NCBI GenBank assembly: GCA_035222895.1
Contig: JAVYIG010007522.1
Location: forward strand, 36,914 to 100,913
Reading direction: 5' to 3'
Length of the DNA stretch: 64,000 nt
Source of the DNA: Strongylocentrotus droebachiensis
Lineage: Eukaryota; Echinodermata; Echinoidea; Camarodonta; Strongylocentrotidae
Below the pieces are notes generated by a model, which worked only from the letters and a program-made list of their open reading frames with translations, had not been told where the DNA came from and searched no databases. Below, piece after piece: positions 1 through 31,232 of the stretch. The number at the start of each line of letters is the position of its first letter. The first letter of the stretch is position 1. The translations under genes were made by a program, and so were the position numbers.

Positions 1-2151
1 ATTATGTCCTTCCCTGAGATCAGATGAGGCTTCATGTATGATGAAGAAGGGTCTTACATGTACAAATTTTTACACCACTCTTAAAGGGATTGGGTAACTT
101 TGTCTCAGATTCTGAAACAAAATCCTGGATTTAGCTCATGCTGCAATGATATAAACCTTTAGGTCAGTCAGGAACCCCATGACTTTTACAAGCCGATCGC
201 CTGTCTGAATATCAAGATATTTATGATTGGAAATCGAAACCAAATTTTGCGTTTGTCTAATGGTTTTCATAACACAGTCTATTGGTGAAAACGAGTACCG
301 TATGGTAAAACCGGTCACTTAAAGATTTTTACTTTCTTGAGGCTCTTCTTGATCATTTTGAAGCGCGATTTGTTTAGGGCTTCAATATTATACCATATTA
401 CAGACACTGATAACACGTAGGGTCGTGCATCTTAGAGTTAACATTGTTAAACGATCCTTTAATAAGAGATTTCTCCAATGTAATGAATGCTCCCATTAAA
501 AAAAAAAATCTCAAAACGATGATGTAGACATCATAAGACAATGCACACATTTGTAACATCCAAAATGAGAGGAGAGTTCTCAATTGGCAAGCGTTGATTT
601 TGTGATGCCTGAATGCGTAGCATTAAAAAAAATGAATGCTTCTGGCTGGCACCACCTTTGGTGGGCGGAGCTATATAAAATCACCTCATGTGGACCTTAA
701 CAATAAATAAAATTCATTCTTTATAACTGAGGACAACCCACAGAGCATGCATTTACAGATATTTATGGGAACTCCTTATCGCAATCATAAATATCTTCCC
801 CCTTCATAATTTGTCTCTGTTCTATAACATGTAATCATATACATGAAACACAGAAGATAATGACAAATTGGATACCAACATACAAAATGGATATTATGAT
901 GCAATTATTTAGGGGAAAATAAATTAACTTTATGACAGTATACTTAGACTTTTCAGTAACGATAATCAAAAATGGCAAAAGAAACTGTATGTCATTGTCA
1001 GTGCAGGTACCAAATGGGAGGACAGTCAATTGGGTAATTGCTTCAATTTCAGTACTGTTTTCTCATCTTAACCAAATTTTTAGGATCAACAATTTTCATT
1101 GACCACACAAAGTCTTTCATAGGGCTAAAGAAAGCCTTACAGCAATCATAGGTTGCATGATCTTATCACCTTTTCATTCTTTTTCACTCATAGTTTATAG
1201 GATTACATATCTACATATTCAAATGTTGATCTACAGGATTCAGAATTTTTGTATTTATCGCATGCATTGCAACAAATCGACATGAACAGATTTGATCCGA
1301 AAACCAAAAATGATGTACTGGGTACTGTATAAGCAAAACAAAGCCAGCAAGCAAAAGAAAATACATATATATCTGTGACAACTTTTTAGAAAATGTGTAA
1401 TAGGTATAACAAAATTGACATGGTGACTTTCAATCTGATAGAACTTATCTGCTTTCAAAACATATAGGATTTGCAAAATCCCATACAATCACAAATGTAC
1501 ATGCTTTATTGATGAAGGGTTTGTTAAATAATATCATTTATGGATAAATAATCTTTCAAATAACTCTGATATACCTTTGAGAACAAGCAATATATCTAAT
1601 TTTTTCCTACCATCATAATTTTTAGAAATAACAGAGCTGTTTTTTAAACATAAAATAAATTACTATTTATTTTCAGTGGGTCTATCTCCCTTGCACAAGG
1701 TTCCACTAATGGGCATTAACATGAACAATATATTTTCATGACACACAAGACATCTCTTTTTACAATTTTCTATGACCTATTGATATTCAGTTGTACATAT
1801 GGGCAAGTCCAAGAGATATGGTCATTTCGTGTTTCATATGTCACCAAGTATCCAGAAAATGCAACAATAATTAGGGGTGAATGCATCATTTCCCTTGATA
1901 TTTGGTTTGATCCATGCAATAGTAGGGATTTCAATTTATATCAACAAGTACAATTACCACATATACCAAAACCTTTGTTTTTGGTAAAAATGGTACAAAA
2001 TACCTTGGACTTATCTGATGCGATGATTTTCTCATGATATGTATTCAATGTCCTGATCAATATCTGGTAAAAAGCGATTTATGTCAGTCTATGATTATGA
2101 AAGCACCGATGACGACATCTTCAAATCACCATGGCAAGACATGACCGGTCA
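1..2151. other. 3' flank of SLC25A46
   Basis: This stretch lies downstream of the SLC25A46 stop codon on the minus strand. I see no coding exon in it. The short open frames on both strands lack splice-site support and family resemblance. It contains one copy of a TTAA-ended interspersed repeat (81-462, listed separately). The rest is AT-rich sequence that would include the 3' UTR of SLC25A46; I cannot place its polyadenylation site. Confidence 0.5.
81..462 (+). repeat. TTAA-ended MITE-like repeat, copy 1
   Basis: A 382-bp copy of a dispersed repeat. It starts TTAAAGGGATTGGG and ends GATCCTTTAA, so TTAA lies at both ends with short inverted ends AGGGAT and ATCCT. Near-identical internal sequence recurs at 4163-4542, 42680-42835 and 61444-61650. 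TTAA ends with short terminal inversions are what non-autonomous piggyBac-type transposons show. The family assignment is inferred; the repetition is seen directly. Confidence 0.6.
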
Positions 2152-5100
2152 TCACGACCTGTTATCTCGCGGCGGCACAAAGTCCTCCATCAGTGTCTGA
2201 TAAACAAAGTGCGTCAATTTCAAAATTGCCGCATACATGACGTACTGCAGGACAACAGCACCGAAGCCTTTGAAAAGGCCCTCGACCCCTTCCTCTTCCA
2301 AAATACACGCGAGGCAGTCGGAGATTCCATCAAATCTTGTGCTGATGGGTACGACGCCCTTTCCAAAGTCTGTGTTATCGATAATTGTCCTCGTGCCTTG
2401 CACGTGTAATTTCATCATGAGGGTGGCGAGTGGGTAGAGGAGAACGTCCGCGGTCAGGTTCCCGGCAAACGTTGCTACCAGCTCCGGGAAGTAGGCTTCT
2501 TTCATGGTGCCTGGTGTCGCGGGGGCGTCGAGACGGTCGCGGCCGGCTTCCCGGAGTTTCTGCTTGTGGATGGCGAGGACGATGTATTGCACGGTGGAGG
2601 TGATGATGTACTTGGCGACACCGTGGAAAACGGTGGGTAGGAGGAGGGTGTAGATGGGGAGGAGACGGGTGGAAGATGTACCCCATCCTGTTAGCCGCAG
2701 GAACCCTTCCTTGATGCAGTCAAAGACACCGGGTCTGTCACTTGCTATATCGCTCTGCATCAAAAAATAAAATGTCATGAATGATATAGGATTATCTACA
2801 AAAGAAAATATTAACTTTTTTATTCCTCACATCAATTTACACTCCACCAAAATTCATCCTTCATTGATTTGCATGGAGTATGTGAACATTCATTCTTTCA
2901 CTCAATAAAAATCCAAATCCAGCTAAACACTTCCACTCTCAAACAATTCAATATTGTATTTCACATGGCACTTTTGCTACTTTAGTGTTCAATACAAACC
3001 AGCTAACCACAATAAACACATCTGTTACTAAAAGTACTAGGCTCTCATGGGGAATTTGAAACCGTTTAGGTGTTTACCAAATAACAGGTGTTGTCAATCA
3101 CCAGGATTAGCTTTCAGTTTTATGACCAACAGGCTTCATGTAATATTCGGTCTATTCCCCATATAAGGGAAAGTCCTTATCTGACATTTGCATCTAGGGG
3201 AATTTCCTCGATTGGCCTACGGGTTTGCTGTGTGCAGACTTGTACACCCATTAATGGCATTTCCAGCAAATTAGAACCTTCTGCACATGGAAACTGACGA
3301 CCCACTGGCTTGAAGTATTTACTAGAAGATATTTGATGATCTCACCTGAACTGACTCCACCAGACTAGCCGAGAGGAACGGTGTAGTGATAGCCATACTG
3401 ATGGTCTTGAGTGCGATGTGACCTGCGACCTGCTTCATTGTGCTGTAGGTATGGATCTCTCTGTAAACAGAATGAGAGGATAAGACACTCAATGTGAGCT
3501 TGCGAATAAACACTGCAGTATCTAAAAAATTGCAGAAGCAGAAAAGTGGTAGTAGTAACTGAAAATTTAGTCTATAATGTTCAGCAATTCATCTCTAGTT
3601 TCACATGCATAGGCTTAAGCACTGCACTTACATGAACTAGTGACAATTAAACAGATATAAATTGAAATAATCTATCTATCTCAAACACCACAATAAAAAT
3701 CATGACATTGAATAAATAATTTCTGGAAGTGTACATTAAACTTCTGAATTTCCAAAAACCTTACGATCAGTTTTTTTTCCCCTACAACAGAGGTTACCGG
3801 TCGAAAGAAAATGCATACAGGTTTAGTGTAGGTATTCTTGTTCTACAAAACCCTGCTCAACAATGCCTTTAGGTCCAAGCTACTGGTATTGCGTTTCATA
3901 ATTCATCATTAATCCTTGATCATTTCCCAACATATCCATGTAAGCCTACATGTATATCTCATGGTTTAACAGTACATTGTGAGTATGAATCTAAACAAGT
4001 TGGTTACCTTGGAAACGGTGTAAACTCACTGATGAGTGATTCACATCCTAGATTGATGCCCTGGACCATGAATGCACTGCCAATACCCTTCCACAATGTG
4101 AAGAAGCCCTGTTACACAATCAAATCAAATCAATCACCATCAAAATTGGGATATTACAATCATTAAAGGGATTGGGTGACTTTGTCTCAGATTCTGAAAC
4201 AAAATCCTGGATTTAGCTCATGCTGCAATGATAATTATAAACCTTTAGGTCAGTCAGGAACCCCATGACTTGTACAAGCCGATCACCTGTCTGATTATCA
4301 AGATATTTATAATTGGAATTCGAAATTTCAAAAAACATTCTCCCAACATTTTTTAATAACACTACAGACTATTGGGGAAAACCATTATGGTATAAAAACG
4401 GTTACTAAAAGATTTTTTCTTTTTTGAGGCACTTCATGATCATTTTGAAGTGCAATTTGGGGGGGAGACTTCCATATTACACCATATCACAGACCCTAGG
4501 ACCATGCATCTCAGATTTAACTTTGTTAAACAATGCCTTTAAGTACTTTTAAATCAAACTAAAAGCACATCTTTCTATTTAACTCTATGATGTACTTTTT
4601 AAGTACATCATTAGCTCATTCAACACAGTAGAATATATGTATTTGCATAGATTCTGTGCTTATAAATTTATATCATTATCATTAATTATGTCGCATGAAT
4701 GCACACCATCATAGAAAAAGACAAATGAAGTTCTGGTTCCATAAAACTTGTGCAAAATATGTTTTAAAAAGGGAACAGGAAACAATTTTTAAACAGATCT
4801 GTTAATCATCTCAAATTTAAGAGAGAGAGAGAGAGAAAGAGTATAAATAAGTGATAGACAGAGGAATAGAAAGATAGAGGGGAAGACAGATACAGAGAAA
4901 GGGGATGGGAGAGAGGGAAATAGAGATCTAGAGAATAGAAATAGAGCAAGCAGACAGTACTGTATAGACACACAAGAAACACAAATAAAACTACAGAAAG
5001 ATCTTATTTCTTACATGTTGTCTTTGCAGTGTAACTATGACAGGTATAACTGAGAAGGGATGAATGTGGTAACGGTAGGCATGATGGTTCACCTGTGCAA

Positions 5101-8100
5101 ACAAACGTAAAAGGAGAGTAAACAATTCAAAAAGTGTTTCACCTTATTCAAGCAAAGAATTGTTATCTTTTATTTAAACAGGAACATACATATTTCAATG
5201 GAAGAAGTAGATTGTTTGTATTGAGTGTCATATAAAAATCCTAGTGTCAAGAAACAACTACCGGTACATCATAAAATGTAAGATACTGGTACAGATGTGA
5301 ACCTTGGAGAAGCACTTTGCCATCAAGAGTGGCTTCAATGCAGGCTGGAAATTAGATCTTAGTAATTTTCAGGATGTATCTGCTGTTCTAACACAATTTT
5401 ACAGGAAGTCACACAGCACAGTTTTGTCATTACCTTTGGGCAATAGTTTTAACCATGCCCCTAAATGATGTCAACATTTGTATAATATATTGATACGTAC
5501 ATGTAAGATCTGAAAGCACACTTCTACATATTTACACAAAAATTGATTTTCTAGCAAATAAGTGTTTACCTGGCACTGCCTCCTGAACATTATGAAAGGA
5601 TGAGAAAGGACATTTTCAGTGAGAAGACTTGCAAGACCAATGCCAAATCCAGCGAACCTCTGCATATTCTCTGCAAAGAAATAAAAACATCTGTTGATTA
5701 TTTTGTGATATGTACATAATACACAATATTAATGAAAATTATCTTCATTTTTTTCAATCAAATTCGATTTTAAACATTGTGCGTTATCACTGAAATTTAC
5801 TTGGATATACAATGAAATATTCACATACAATTTTGCAATTGTCAACAATAGGTTGTTTTTTTTTTTGTTTTTTTTTTAATAATTTTTTATTTATTTAAAG
5901 ATTAGTTTTACTTGCAATAATTGGTTCAATATTTCGAATAACTGTTAAAGGTTGTTCATCCATCTATTATAATTTATTTATATATGTATATAACTTTAGG
6001 TATGAACAATAATGTTAACTTTATCTTTTATCATTTTTATTGTACATTTGTATGATCATTCCTGTTTTTATGCAACTTTTTATGTAAACATTGCATTATT
6101 GGTCCCTGGACTACTGCATTGTACATTTTATATGTTGATATTAATAAACCGAAATTGAATTGAATTGAATTGAATAGGTTTGAATGATGACTGAGTCACT
6201 GAAAGCGATTTGCAGTATGGATGTACTGCTGCAGAATGAAAAAAGTTGCAGCTTAGGTGCTTATTTTTCAACAAGTTCATTTGAGATAACCTCATTCAAT
6301 GTGGGGGTACATTCGTACAATAGATGAGCACACAATGGAGCTTCAAGGAATATGATTGCCTTGTTACCACAGTAAAAAAAAACAGCAGTAAAATCAAAAG
6401 TATGTCAGATGATCAAGATTGATGAGTATTGAAGAAGATGATCAATATTGATGATTATTGAAGATTTAATCAAAATTATTAAATTTGTACGGCTGCACGC
6501 GATATTGTATCATCCTACATTATAATGGATATTTATTTGGGGGGAGGGAGGGGCTGGCGTCTGCATCTCTAAAAAGTTGAAACTCCCCCCCCCCCCCCCC
6601 CCTCTCTCTCTCTCTCTCTCCTCCCTCCCCCTCCCCCTCCCCCGTGTTTAGTGCCATTCTGTACCCTGATCCCGCATTGAGGATGAGAAAAAAGTTATTT
6701 AGGATGGTTGGTTAACATGTGACTTTGCTTTTGGTGAAATTTCAGTGAAATCTATTGATGAGAAATATGTTTTTTTGGATGAGGAATGTGAAATGTCATG
6801 CAAAAATGACGGCCCGATTAGCGTTTTTTTGCGTATTGACATACATTTTGGGGCGATTTTTTCGTAATGAAATAAAATCTTCCGGTCGCATTTGAGATCA
6901 CAACTTTTGTTTTAAAAACAAAGGAAAACAAAGCAATTAAATACATGATTTCTGGGCGTTTAAAATTGGCATAACTTTCTTATTACTGGGGCTATTAGGA
7001 TGAATGAGGCATCAAATAAAAGGTCTTATCAAGCTCTGTTTGATGGCATAAAGCAAGAGCTTGAATTCTGAGATTTATTTTTATTTTTTTGTAACATACC
7101 TACATACAGCAACGTGTCCTCTCTCTCTCCTTTGGGTTTGAATAATTAAAAAAAAAAAAAATAATTTAATGATAGATCTAATAGACTAATAATAATAATA
7201 ATCTTTTAGAGTCCACTCCAAATTTTATTAAGTTAAACCGAAAATGGAAATTATTTTTGCCAAATTGATCATGAGCCCAGCAGCCACTGAGCAGCGCCAG
7301 ATCGACGTTGCTCTAGAAAATCTATCCCTTATTGTTGAATGCCAAACAAGGTAACAGCAACTCCCGTCTTTTAACGTCTTTTGGTATGACGCGGCCGGGT
7401 TTCGAACCCACGACCTCCCGGAGTCCCGGGCTCGTTCCTAGAAACCAACGACAAGACAGTCATAACTTTATCCGCCAACTACGGAGATGTCTCTGATCTT
7501 CCTAAACCGTTTCACAAAGAGCTTACTAGATAGATATCTCGTGAGATCGATACTATCGGGGAGAAGAAGAGCCGAGGCTTAGCTTTAGTCGCAATACCAC
7601 CGGATTATTACAAAAGTAATATTAGGGAAAATACACTTATTTAAATGAATTAGTAATAAAAAAGATTGAAAATGATACCAAGAAATAAGAGATGCAATAT
7701 ACTTCCAAATTTATGTAGATTATACAATTGAAGTACTTGTAAAATATAATTGTGAGCATTTCATTACATGACCGGTGAATCAGTTTTGTTCTTGAGATGG
7801 GTACCCCCAGATATTTTCATTTGATAGCTTATAAAAATACACCCTTAAATTATTCTTAGTAAAAATACAATGTTTTGAAAGTTTTGTCCAATGTTTTAGG
7901 CGTCAGTTCAATAATCAAATGACAAAACTTCAACATTCCAAACGTTAAAAAACATGTTTTAAACTATTCATTTTACACATTTGAAGACAGAATTTATCTC
8001 GAAGGCAATATGAGTCTGAAAAGTAAAGAATACACTTCGAACTATGGCTTGCCTGCCGTGACAAATTACCCATCCCTTCGAGGATTTTACATATAATCAG

Positions 8101-9525
8101 TTTATAAAAGTGGGAAAAACCTAAAATATAAACATGGCATATTTTCAAAAGATTTTCTAATGTGAAGAAATGATAACTTCCTGTTTAAGTGAATGTGAAG
8201 AAAGATCATAGGTGGAGGATTTATCGTCCTTTCTTGCTAACCATAGTTTACCCGATAAATGACATGTGATGGCGCTGCCCATCGACTAAATAGTTATGAC
8301 AGAGATACGACGGTGTCAGAGGCGTCATAACTACTTAGTCAGGATGTTGTCGTTGATCTTGGCAAAGAGGGCTTAGTGAAACACGTAGCAGACAAGTTGC
8401 TGACTAACGCTGATTTAGTCAAGAAGTTAGACTTATGGAACGGACCCCAGGTTATGAGGCGGACACTCTACTGACTGAGCCAACACATCTATGGTGGTGT
8501 GACCAAAGTTCGCGCGTGCCCTAAGTTCGCTATCTCAAAAAATCAGTAAGAATACAAAAATCTGATATCACCATGGAAAGAGGAACATAAAATTACCTGG
8601 AGGTGAAATTTTCTTTGGAATTGGGTATGAAATTGTGAAAATATTGACAAAAGATCGGCAGATTTTGCCATATTTTGCGTCCGTTCAGAAAAATGATCAA
8701 CTTACCGATAAGGGTCTGAAAATCTTCAATTTGAGAGCAGATTTCTTCAAAAGTGTAAGTAAAAAGTGGTACTAAATGATTGTATGATATCTTGCCTTGC
8801 AAATTATGATATTAGAGTCTACCTTATTTTTGATGGATCACACTTTTTGATAAATCAACTGTAGCCTAATCCCTGTGCGTGAAGTTGGGTCTCGTTGTTT
8901 TTATGACCTTTTTTAGATGCAGCGCGCAGGAAACGAATCGGACATCAAATTTTTAGATCGCGATATCTCCAAAATCCTTCAACGATAAATTTTCTAGTTG
9001 AACCAATCTGTAGTAAAAAAAACTTTGCCATCCATTTGGTAATGATTGAAATAAATAAATTTGTGTAGAATATGAAAAATCATAGTTCGAATATCACATT
9101 TTGTAATATGTTCTAAAATTTCCGCAAACTTTGGTCACCCCTTCATAACAAAAAAAGGAAATCCCTCCATCATCACCATCGTCATGAGACATGATCATGA
9201 CCCATGATCTTGATCTTCAAAATCAAATCTACTAGGCAGCCATGCAAAATATAGGCCTACTATAATCAAAATCTTCTTCTTCTTTTTCTTTTTGAATTTA
9301 AATCAAGCACTCTTCACAAGGATCAAGAATTACTTTAGACAACTCATATATGATCATGTGGGACCACACAGAACTAATTTTGACCCACATACCGTTTTGC
9401 TGCTGGTTAGGTGCAGCCATTCTTACAGCTGCCATTATCTGATCTTGAGCCGAAGTAACTGAATCTTCTTGATATTTAGGGGTTTCTTCTTCATCTCTCG
9501 TTCCTGGTATACGCCTAAGTGTCAT
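2152..9525 (-). CDS. SLC25A46: Solute carrier family 25 member 46
   Basis: Six coding exons on the minus strand: 9525-9393, 5670-5570, 5092-5015, 4108-4008, 3460-3346 and 2754-2152. All are bounded by AG and GT and all phases match, giving 376 aa (the human protein is 418 aa). Exon 2 encodes [21 protein letters not shown]. Later exons encode [25 protein letters not shown] and [13 protein letters not shown], and the end encodes [20 protein letters not shown]. These follow human SLC25A46 closely along the whole length. The family member is a degenerate mitochondrial carrier that sits in the outer membrane and acts in mitochondrial dynamics and lipid exchange rather than simple transport. The start was chosen because an in-frame TAA lies 12 nt upstream of the ATG and the exon 1 donor phase fits exon 2. 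The N-terminal 44 residues are poorly conserved, as usual in this family. The gene diverges from PSMA4 across about 150 bp. Confidence 0.93.
4163..4542 (+). repeat. TTAA-ended MITE-like repeat, copy 2
   Basis: A 380-bp copy of the same repeat as 81-462, inside SLC25A46 intron 3. It has TTAA at both ends (4163-4166 and 4539-4542). It differs by scattered substitutions, which suggests an older, inactive family. Confidence 0.6.
4817..4935. repeat. GA-rich simple sequence
   Basis: Low-complexity (GA)n-like sequence in SLC25A46 intron 3. No gene is suggested. Confidence 0.7.
5940..6174 (+). repeat. LINE 3' end with pentamer tail
   Basis: AT-rich sequence ending in AATAAACCGAAA followed by repeated TTGAA pentamers. 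This is the usual look of the 3' end of a non-LTR retrotransposon. No reverse-transcriptase coding is visible here, so the clade is unknown. It lies in SLC25A46 intron 1. Confidence 0.5.
6582..6645. repeat. Poly-C and CT simple sequence
   Basis: A run of about 18 C followed by (CT)n and CCCTCC repeats. Simple sequence in SLC25A46 intron 1. Confidence 0.8.
7186..7432 (-). repeat. tRNA-derived SINE, copy A
   Basis: Read on the minus strand, this begins with a partial tRNA-like head carrying a B box (GGTTCGAAACC, 7407-7417). The body has about 200 bp matching the SINE at 59540-59803, and the tail is (ATT)n. The A-box half of the head is missing or diverged. Body landmarks shared by both copies are GACGGGAGTTGCTG, GCAACGTCGATCTGGCG and GGAGTGGACT. 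Confidence 0.75.
8436..8495 (-). repeat. tRNA-like SINE head fragment
   Basis: The minus strand reads TGTTGGCTCAGTCAGTAGAG followed by TGTCCGCCTCATAACC. This matches the first half of the tRNA-like head of the SINE at 59540, with a polymerase III A box. The B-box half and the body are absent or too diverged to recognise. Confidence 0.5.
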
Positions 9526-9676
9526 TATTCGTATTTTTTAGCAATTTTATTTTCGTCCCAACCCCCAGTCAACTCCTCCACTAAAAAATAAGATATTCAG
9601 CCCTCTACGACGAAAAGCTTGCAGTCATCGTTGCTCAGCGAAATTTATTCAGTAACTCAAAACTCCGCAGGATAAA
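9526..9676. promoter_or_regulatory. Presumed bidirectional promoter of SLC25A46 and PSMA4
   Basis: The start codons of SLC25A46 (minus, 9525) and the proposed PSMA4 start (plus, 9677) are about 150 bp apart and point away from each other. Both 5' UTRs and the core promoters must therefore lie in or very near this interval. No classical TATA box is obvious. The assignment rests on gene geometry, not on recognised transcription-factor sites, and it depends on the one-codon first exon of PSMA4 being right. Confidence 0.5.
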
Positions 9677-27591
<17,915 letters not shown>

Positions 27592-28640
27592 TGTGTGGCT
27601 TGAAGCCTTGTCATATTCCTGTGTAGATTAAGTAGTATTTGTACCGTTTGAGATGTTTTGTCTTCAGAGATACTTGATTGGATATTTTCTTCTTATTCAG
27701 TATGACTGAAGAGGATTAGTGTCACACGCATTGTTTTTGTTTTATACCGATTTTGCTCAAAATAGCTTTGCCCATCACATCACATCACTATCTCATGGAA
27801 TGTTGAGTAGACTCTCATTTGCAGTCAAGTGGAATGTTTCTCTTTCTTTCAAACATGGATCGTTTACTACCCTAATCTGTGTGATCCAAAAGAATGAAGT
27901 TATGAAAATTGTTTCAATGTCATCTGGCATATTTACCTTTTGTTAGAATTTTGCTCGTACCATTAAATTGCAAAAATAAAGGCTCTACAAGACTTGAAGG
28001 CCTGTATGTGTACATATACTTAACGTATTGTGCAGCTTACTTAAGAATGCTACCCCAAAACATTCAGAGCTTGTCTTTTGTTTTTTATCAGAACCGAGTC
28101 TTCAGGTACAGTGAAACCTGGTTATAATGAGGATCATACCACCATGAAATTACTTTGTTATGTCAGGTTAAAAATCAGAGTAAGAAAAAGAGCTATGACT
28201 AGGAAAATTACTATTTATAAGAGCCTAGATGGTACCATTATATTAGGACTTGTTGTAATGACTTTCAACTGTATTATCTTCCTCTGTAATGTGCAGAAGC
28301 TGTATTTCATTTCTCATAGTTTCAGAAAATAATATGCAACATATGACTCAGAAATCAGTTTGTAATTTTATTATCTCCACATTTATTTTGTCGATCAGTT
28401 TCCATTGCAACATCAGAAAATATAAAAACTAAGCTCCATTTGTAAAGCAAAAATATTCATATACAGTGTCTATTAAATAACAATAATGAAATTGACGAAA
28501 ATTCTAGCCCAATACTATATGTACAATCAAAAGACAACTGTTTTGTGTCAACAAGTACACTGTAAATTTGTATGATACCATTTGTCATATGAAGTACAAA
28601 ACAACATTTACCACATTGTAAATTATGTTTTCATATGTTC

Positions 28641-28646
28641 AATAAA
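28641..28646 (+). terminator. Polyadenylation signal, PSMA4 (distal)
   Basis: AATAAA followed by GT- and T-rich sequence about 1.05 kb after the PSMA4 stop. A second AATAAA at 27975-27980 could serve a shorter 3' UTR. Confidence 0.45.
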
Positions 28647-28730
28647 CATGAATTTCATGTATTACAGTACTGCATTGTGTATTTCTTTATATAAGTATCA
28701 TGTGATTTTACAAATTATTTTAGAGAGGTA

Positions 28731-29025
28731 ATTCTTGTTTAGCAAAAGCCTAGTGGCACAAAAAACATACCAAAAATCAACTACCGGTAAATCTTCAATT
28801 TTCAAATAATGGTCATGATTTAAAAGTTGTTTTTTCTCATCTTTTTTGGAGTATTTTTCTATAATTCTTGTTTAGCAAAAGCCTAGTGGTACAAAAAACA
28901 TACCCAAAATCAACTACCGGTAAATCTTCAATTGTTCAAATAATGGTCATGACTTAAAAGTTGTTACGTTTCTTTCCTGTTTTGTGTCATTTTTTTCATC
29001 TTTTTTTGAGTATTTTCCTATAAAA
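28731..29025. repeat. Tandem duplication, period 133 bp
   Basis: The block starting ATTCTTGTTTAGCAAAAGCC (28731) is repeated from 28864 with few changes, including the CTACCGGTAAATCTTCAATT word. The copies then diverge. This is followed by a loose inverted pair (about 29010-29060 and 29217-29275) sharing TTTCTCACAGG. Confidence 0.7.
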
Positions 29026-30319
29026 AAAACAAAGACCTAAAATATACACTTTCTCACAGGATTCATGGCAAACTGCTGCACAATACAGTTACTGTGACCG
29101 TAATGATGAATTACTCAAATTAATTTAATGAGGATCTGAGATTACAGACGCTAATTTCAGTCGCACCTGCACCCTACCGTCTGTACACTAGACGGTATGC
29201 AATTGTAATTGTGTAAATCCTGTGAGAAAGTTTATATTACGTCTTCGTTTTGGGGAAAAATACTTTAAAAAAGATAGGAAAATTGACACAAAACTGGTAC
29301 AATAAAGGCTTATTCAGATATGGCGCAGTAAACCACCACAAAAAAAACCCACATTTTTTTGGTAAAATGAATGGCAAATTCCCAAAACAAAGAAATTGTT
29401 ATTATTCACAGAGCTCTGTGTTATAAGATACCATACAGAAATGTGAAAAGTATAAACTTTACATATTCATTATTTTTTAATAATTATTTTCACATACGGG
29501 TCAGATATAAAGACTGTTGCGAATGGAATTGTATTTTGAGAGAAAGTAGCTGAAAAGATATTCTGAAGTTTTCATAATGCAACATGTGGGTTGGCTGGAA
29601 CAACAAAATTGAAGCAATGAAGTGAAACCTTGAAATCGTATTCATTTAAGAGCATAATTCATATCTCAAAGAACAAGAAAAATTGAAGGTGACTAAATAA
29701 TACATGTTTTTTATAGGGTTTGGAATACGTGTATTTTTTTTTCTTTGCACATTACCCAGATTACATTTTCTACAACACAATCAAGCAAATATTATTCAGA
29801 TTAAGTATTGCTCATTCAATGTAAGTTTTGTTGAAATATATAAGAAATTATTTTCCACCATTACTAGAACAGAAATTACCTACCGGTAATTACAACTTTT
29901 ATATTTGAAAGGAAAAAAATTGCAATAGCATTAATGCAAATGCAAAACGGATATTTATCACTTCCATGTATGACTGAACTATTACCACATTACACAAACA
30001 AATCTTGCCTAAATTCTTGCCAAAAGAAAGATCTTCATGATTTTCAAATCATAATCAAAGTTAGTAAAGTTACTTTGGTACCACCAGTAGCTGCATAACA
30101 CACATCTTCGCAAGCACAGCCAAAATAAAACTGCCTTTCTCTTTATATTAATATTATGTTCCCTTAGAGAAGCTGACACTACTGATCTTTACATATAATC
30201 TTTAAAAAGGCTTGTCAGGCACTTTTTTAGATATACATGTACTGCAATCTTGGACAATCAATAGAATGTAACATCAATGTCTAGATGAGCACTCCTTGTG
30301 CGAAAGTTCCTCTCGGCTG

Positions 30320-30622
30320 CTACAGAGTCCAGTGCAGTTTACCGTGATGCAGCTCATGCTCGGTGTCTTGATACTTAATGGAGTAATCCCTTAAGCAGCT
30401 CAATCGGCTAAACTTGGATGGTAGATGAGGTGAATAGCTGCAAGGACCGTCATGTCTTGAGGCATTCACTCCAACAGTAACATCTTTGCGACCGTGTGAT
30501 GGCTCATCCCTGGAGAGATATTGTGCAGTCTGAGGACAAGTAGAAAGAATCCATAACGATCCCTCTCTTGGGATCAAACTAGTATCTTGGCCATACTGTC
30601 TACGCTTCGTGTCAGTTGCCAC
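30320..30622 (-). other. Unassigned 100-codon open frame
   Basis: A minus-strand frame, open for 100 codons and richer in GC than its surroundings, beginning at a GTG and ending LHHGKLHWTL. It is preceded closely by an in-frame TAA. A possible acceptor (GCTGAAG, about 30623) would make it a terminal exon. I recognise no family, and no partner exon in a matching phase was found. It could equally be 3' UTR of the small gene candidate at 30666-31232. Confidence 0.2.
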
Positions 30623-30662
30623 TTCAGCATCAGAAAAGCATTAAGGTTTGAATGCAGTCCAA

Positions 30663-31232
30663 CTCTCACACGTAACCAAAAGCAGCAGGCACCCCTAGAA
30701 TGAAACAAGCCATGTTGTCGCCATAGAGTGTCATCTGTCGTCTAGCTTCAAGAGGTAGTGCTTGACTCGCCCATCTGGACTTCTTCCTGAAACCCACCTG
30801 TAAAAACAAAACAAAACAAGTCACAAGAAATATTAAAATGAAAATATTATTCATATGGTCATGAATTTTTTATTTTTAAATTCACTTCAATAGATCTAGA
30901 GTCTAGATTCTAGATCTAGACATAGATCTAGACTACTAGACCCTAGATCTAGATCTATATAAAAAAAAATCACTTGACACAAAATTACACAACTGCCACA
31001 AGAATGAAGAGAATTAAAGGATTAACTGAAGGATTATTTCACTATACACAAAAATATTCCCGGTTCTAGTCTTTGTCTTAACTTAGCATTTTCTATCTTT
31101 CAGCACAAGCTTTTAATAATTCCCCCTCCAACACACGCTGATTCCAACACATTATATTTTTTAGTTACAGGTTACAATACATGGATATCAATTTATGGGA
31201 CTGAAAAAATAAAGCTGACTTAGTCTTACCAT
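30663..31232 (-). CDS. Candidate 45-aa membrane microprotein, two exons
   Basis: The first exon would end in an ATG (31232-31230) followed at once by GTAAGA. The second runs from 30797, after a T-rich tract ending TTTTTACAG, to a TGA near 30666. Reading ATG|GTG GGT TTC gives 45 aa starting MVGFRKKSRW and ending ACFILGVPAAFGYV, a basic N-terminus followed by a short hydrophobic segment. The alternative start at 31312 in another frame gives 49 aa beginning MVNGYLLLIQAFW and ending KLDDR. I recognise neither product. The splice sites are strong but conservation cannot be judged here. Confidence 0.3.
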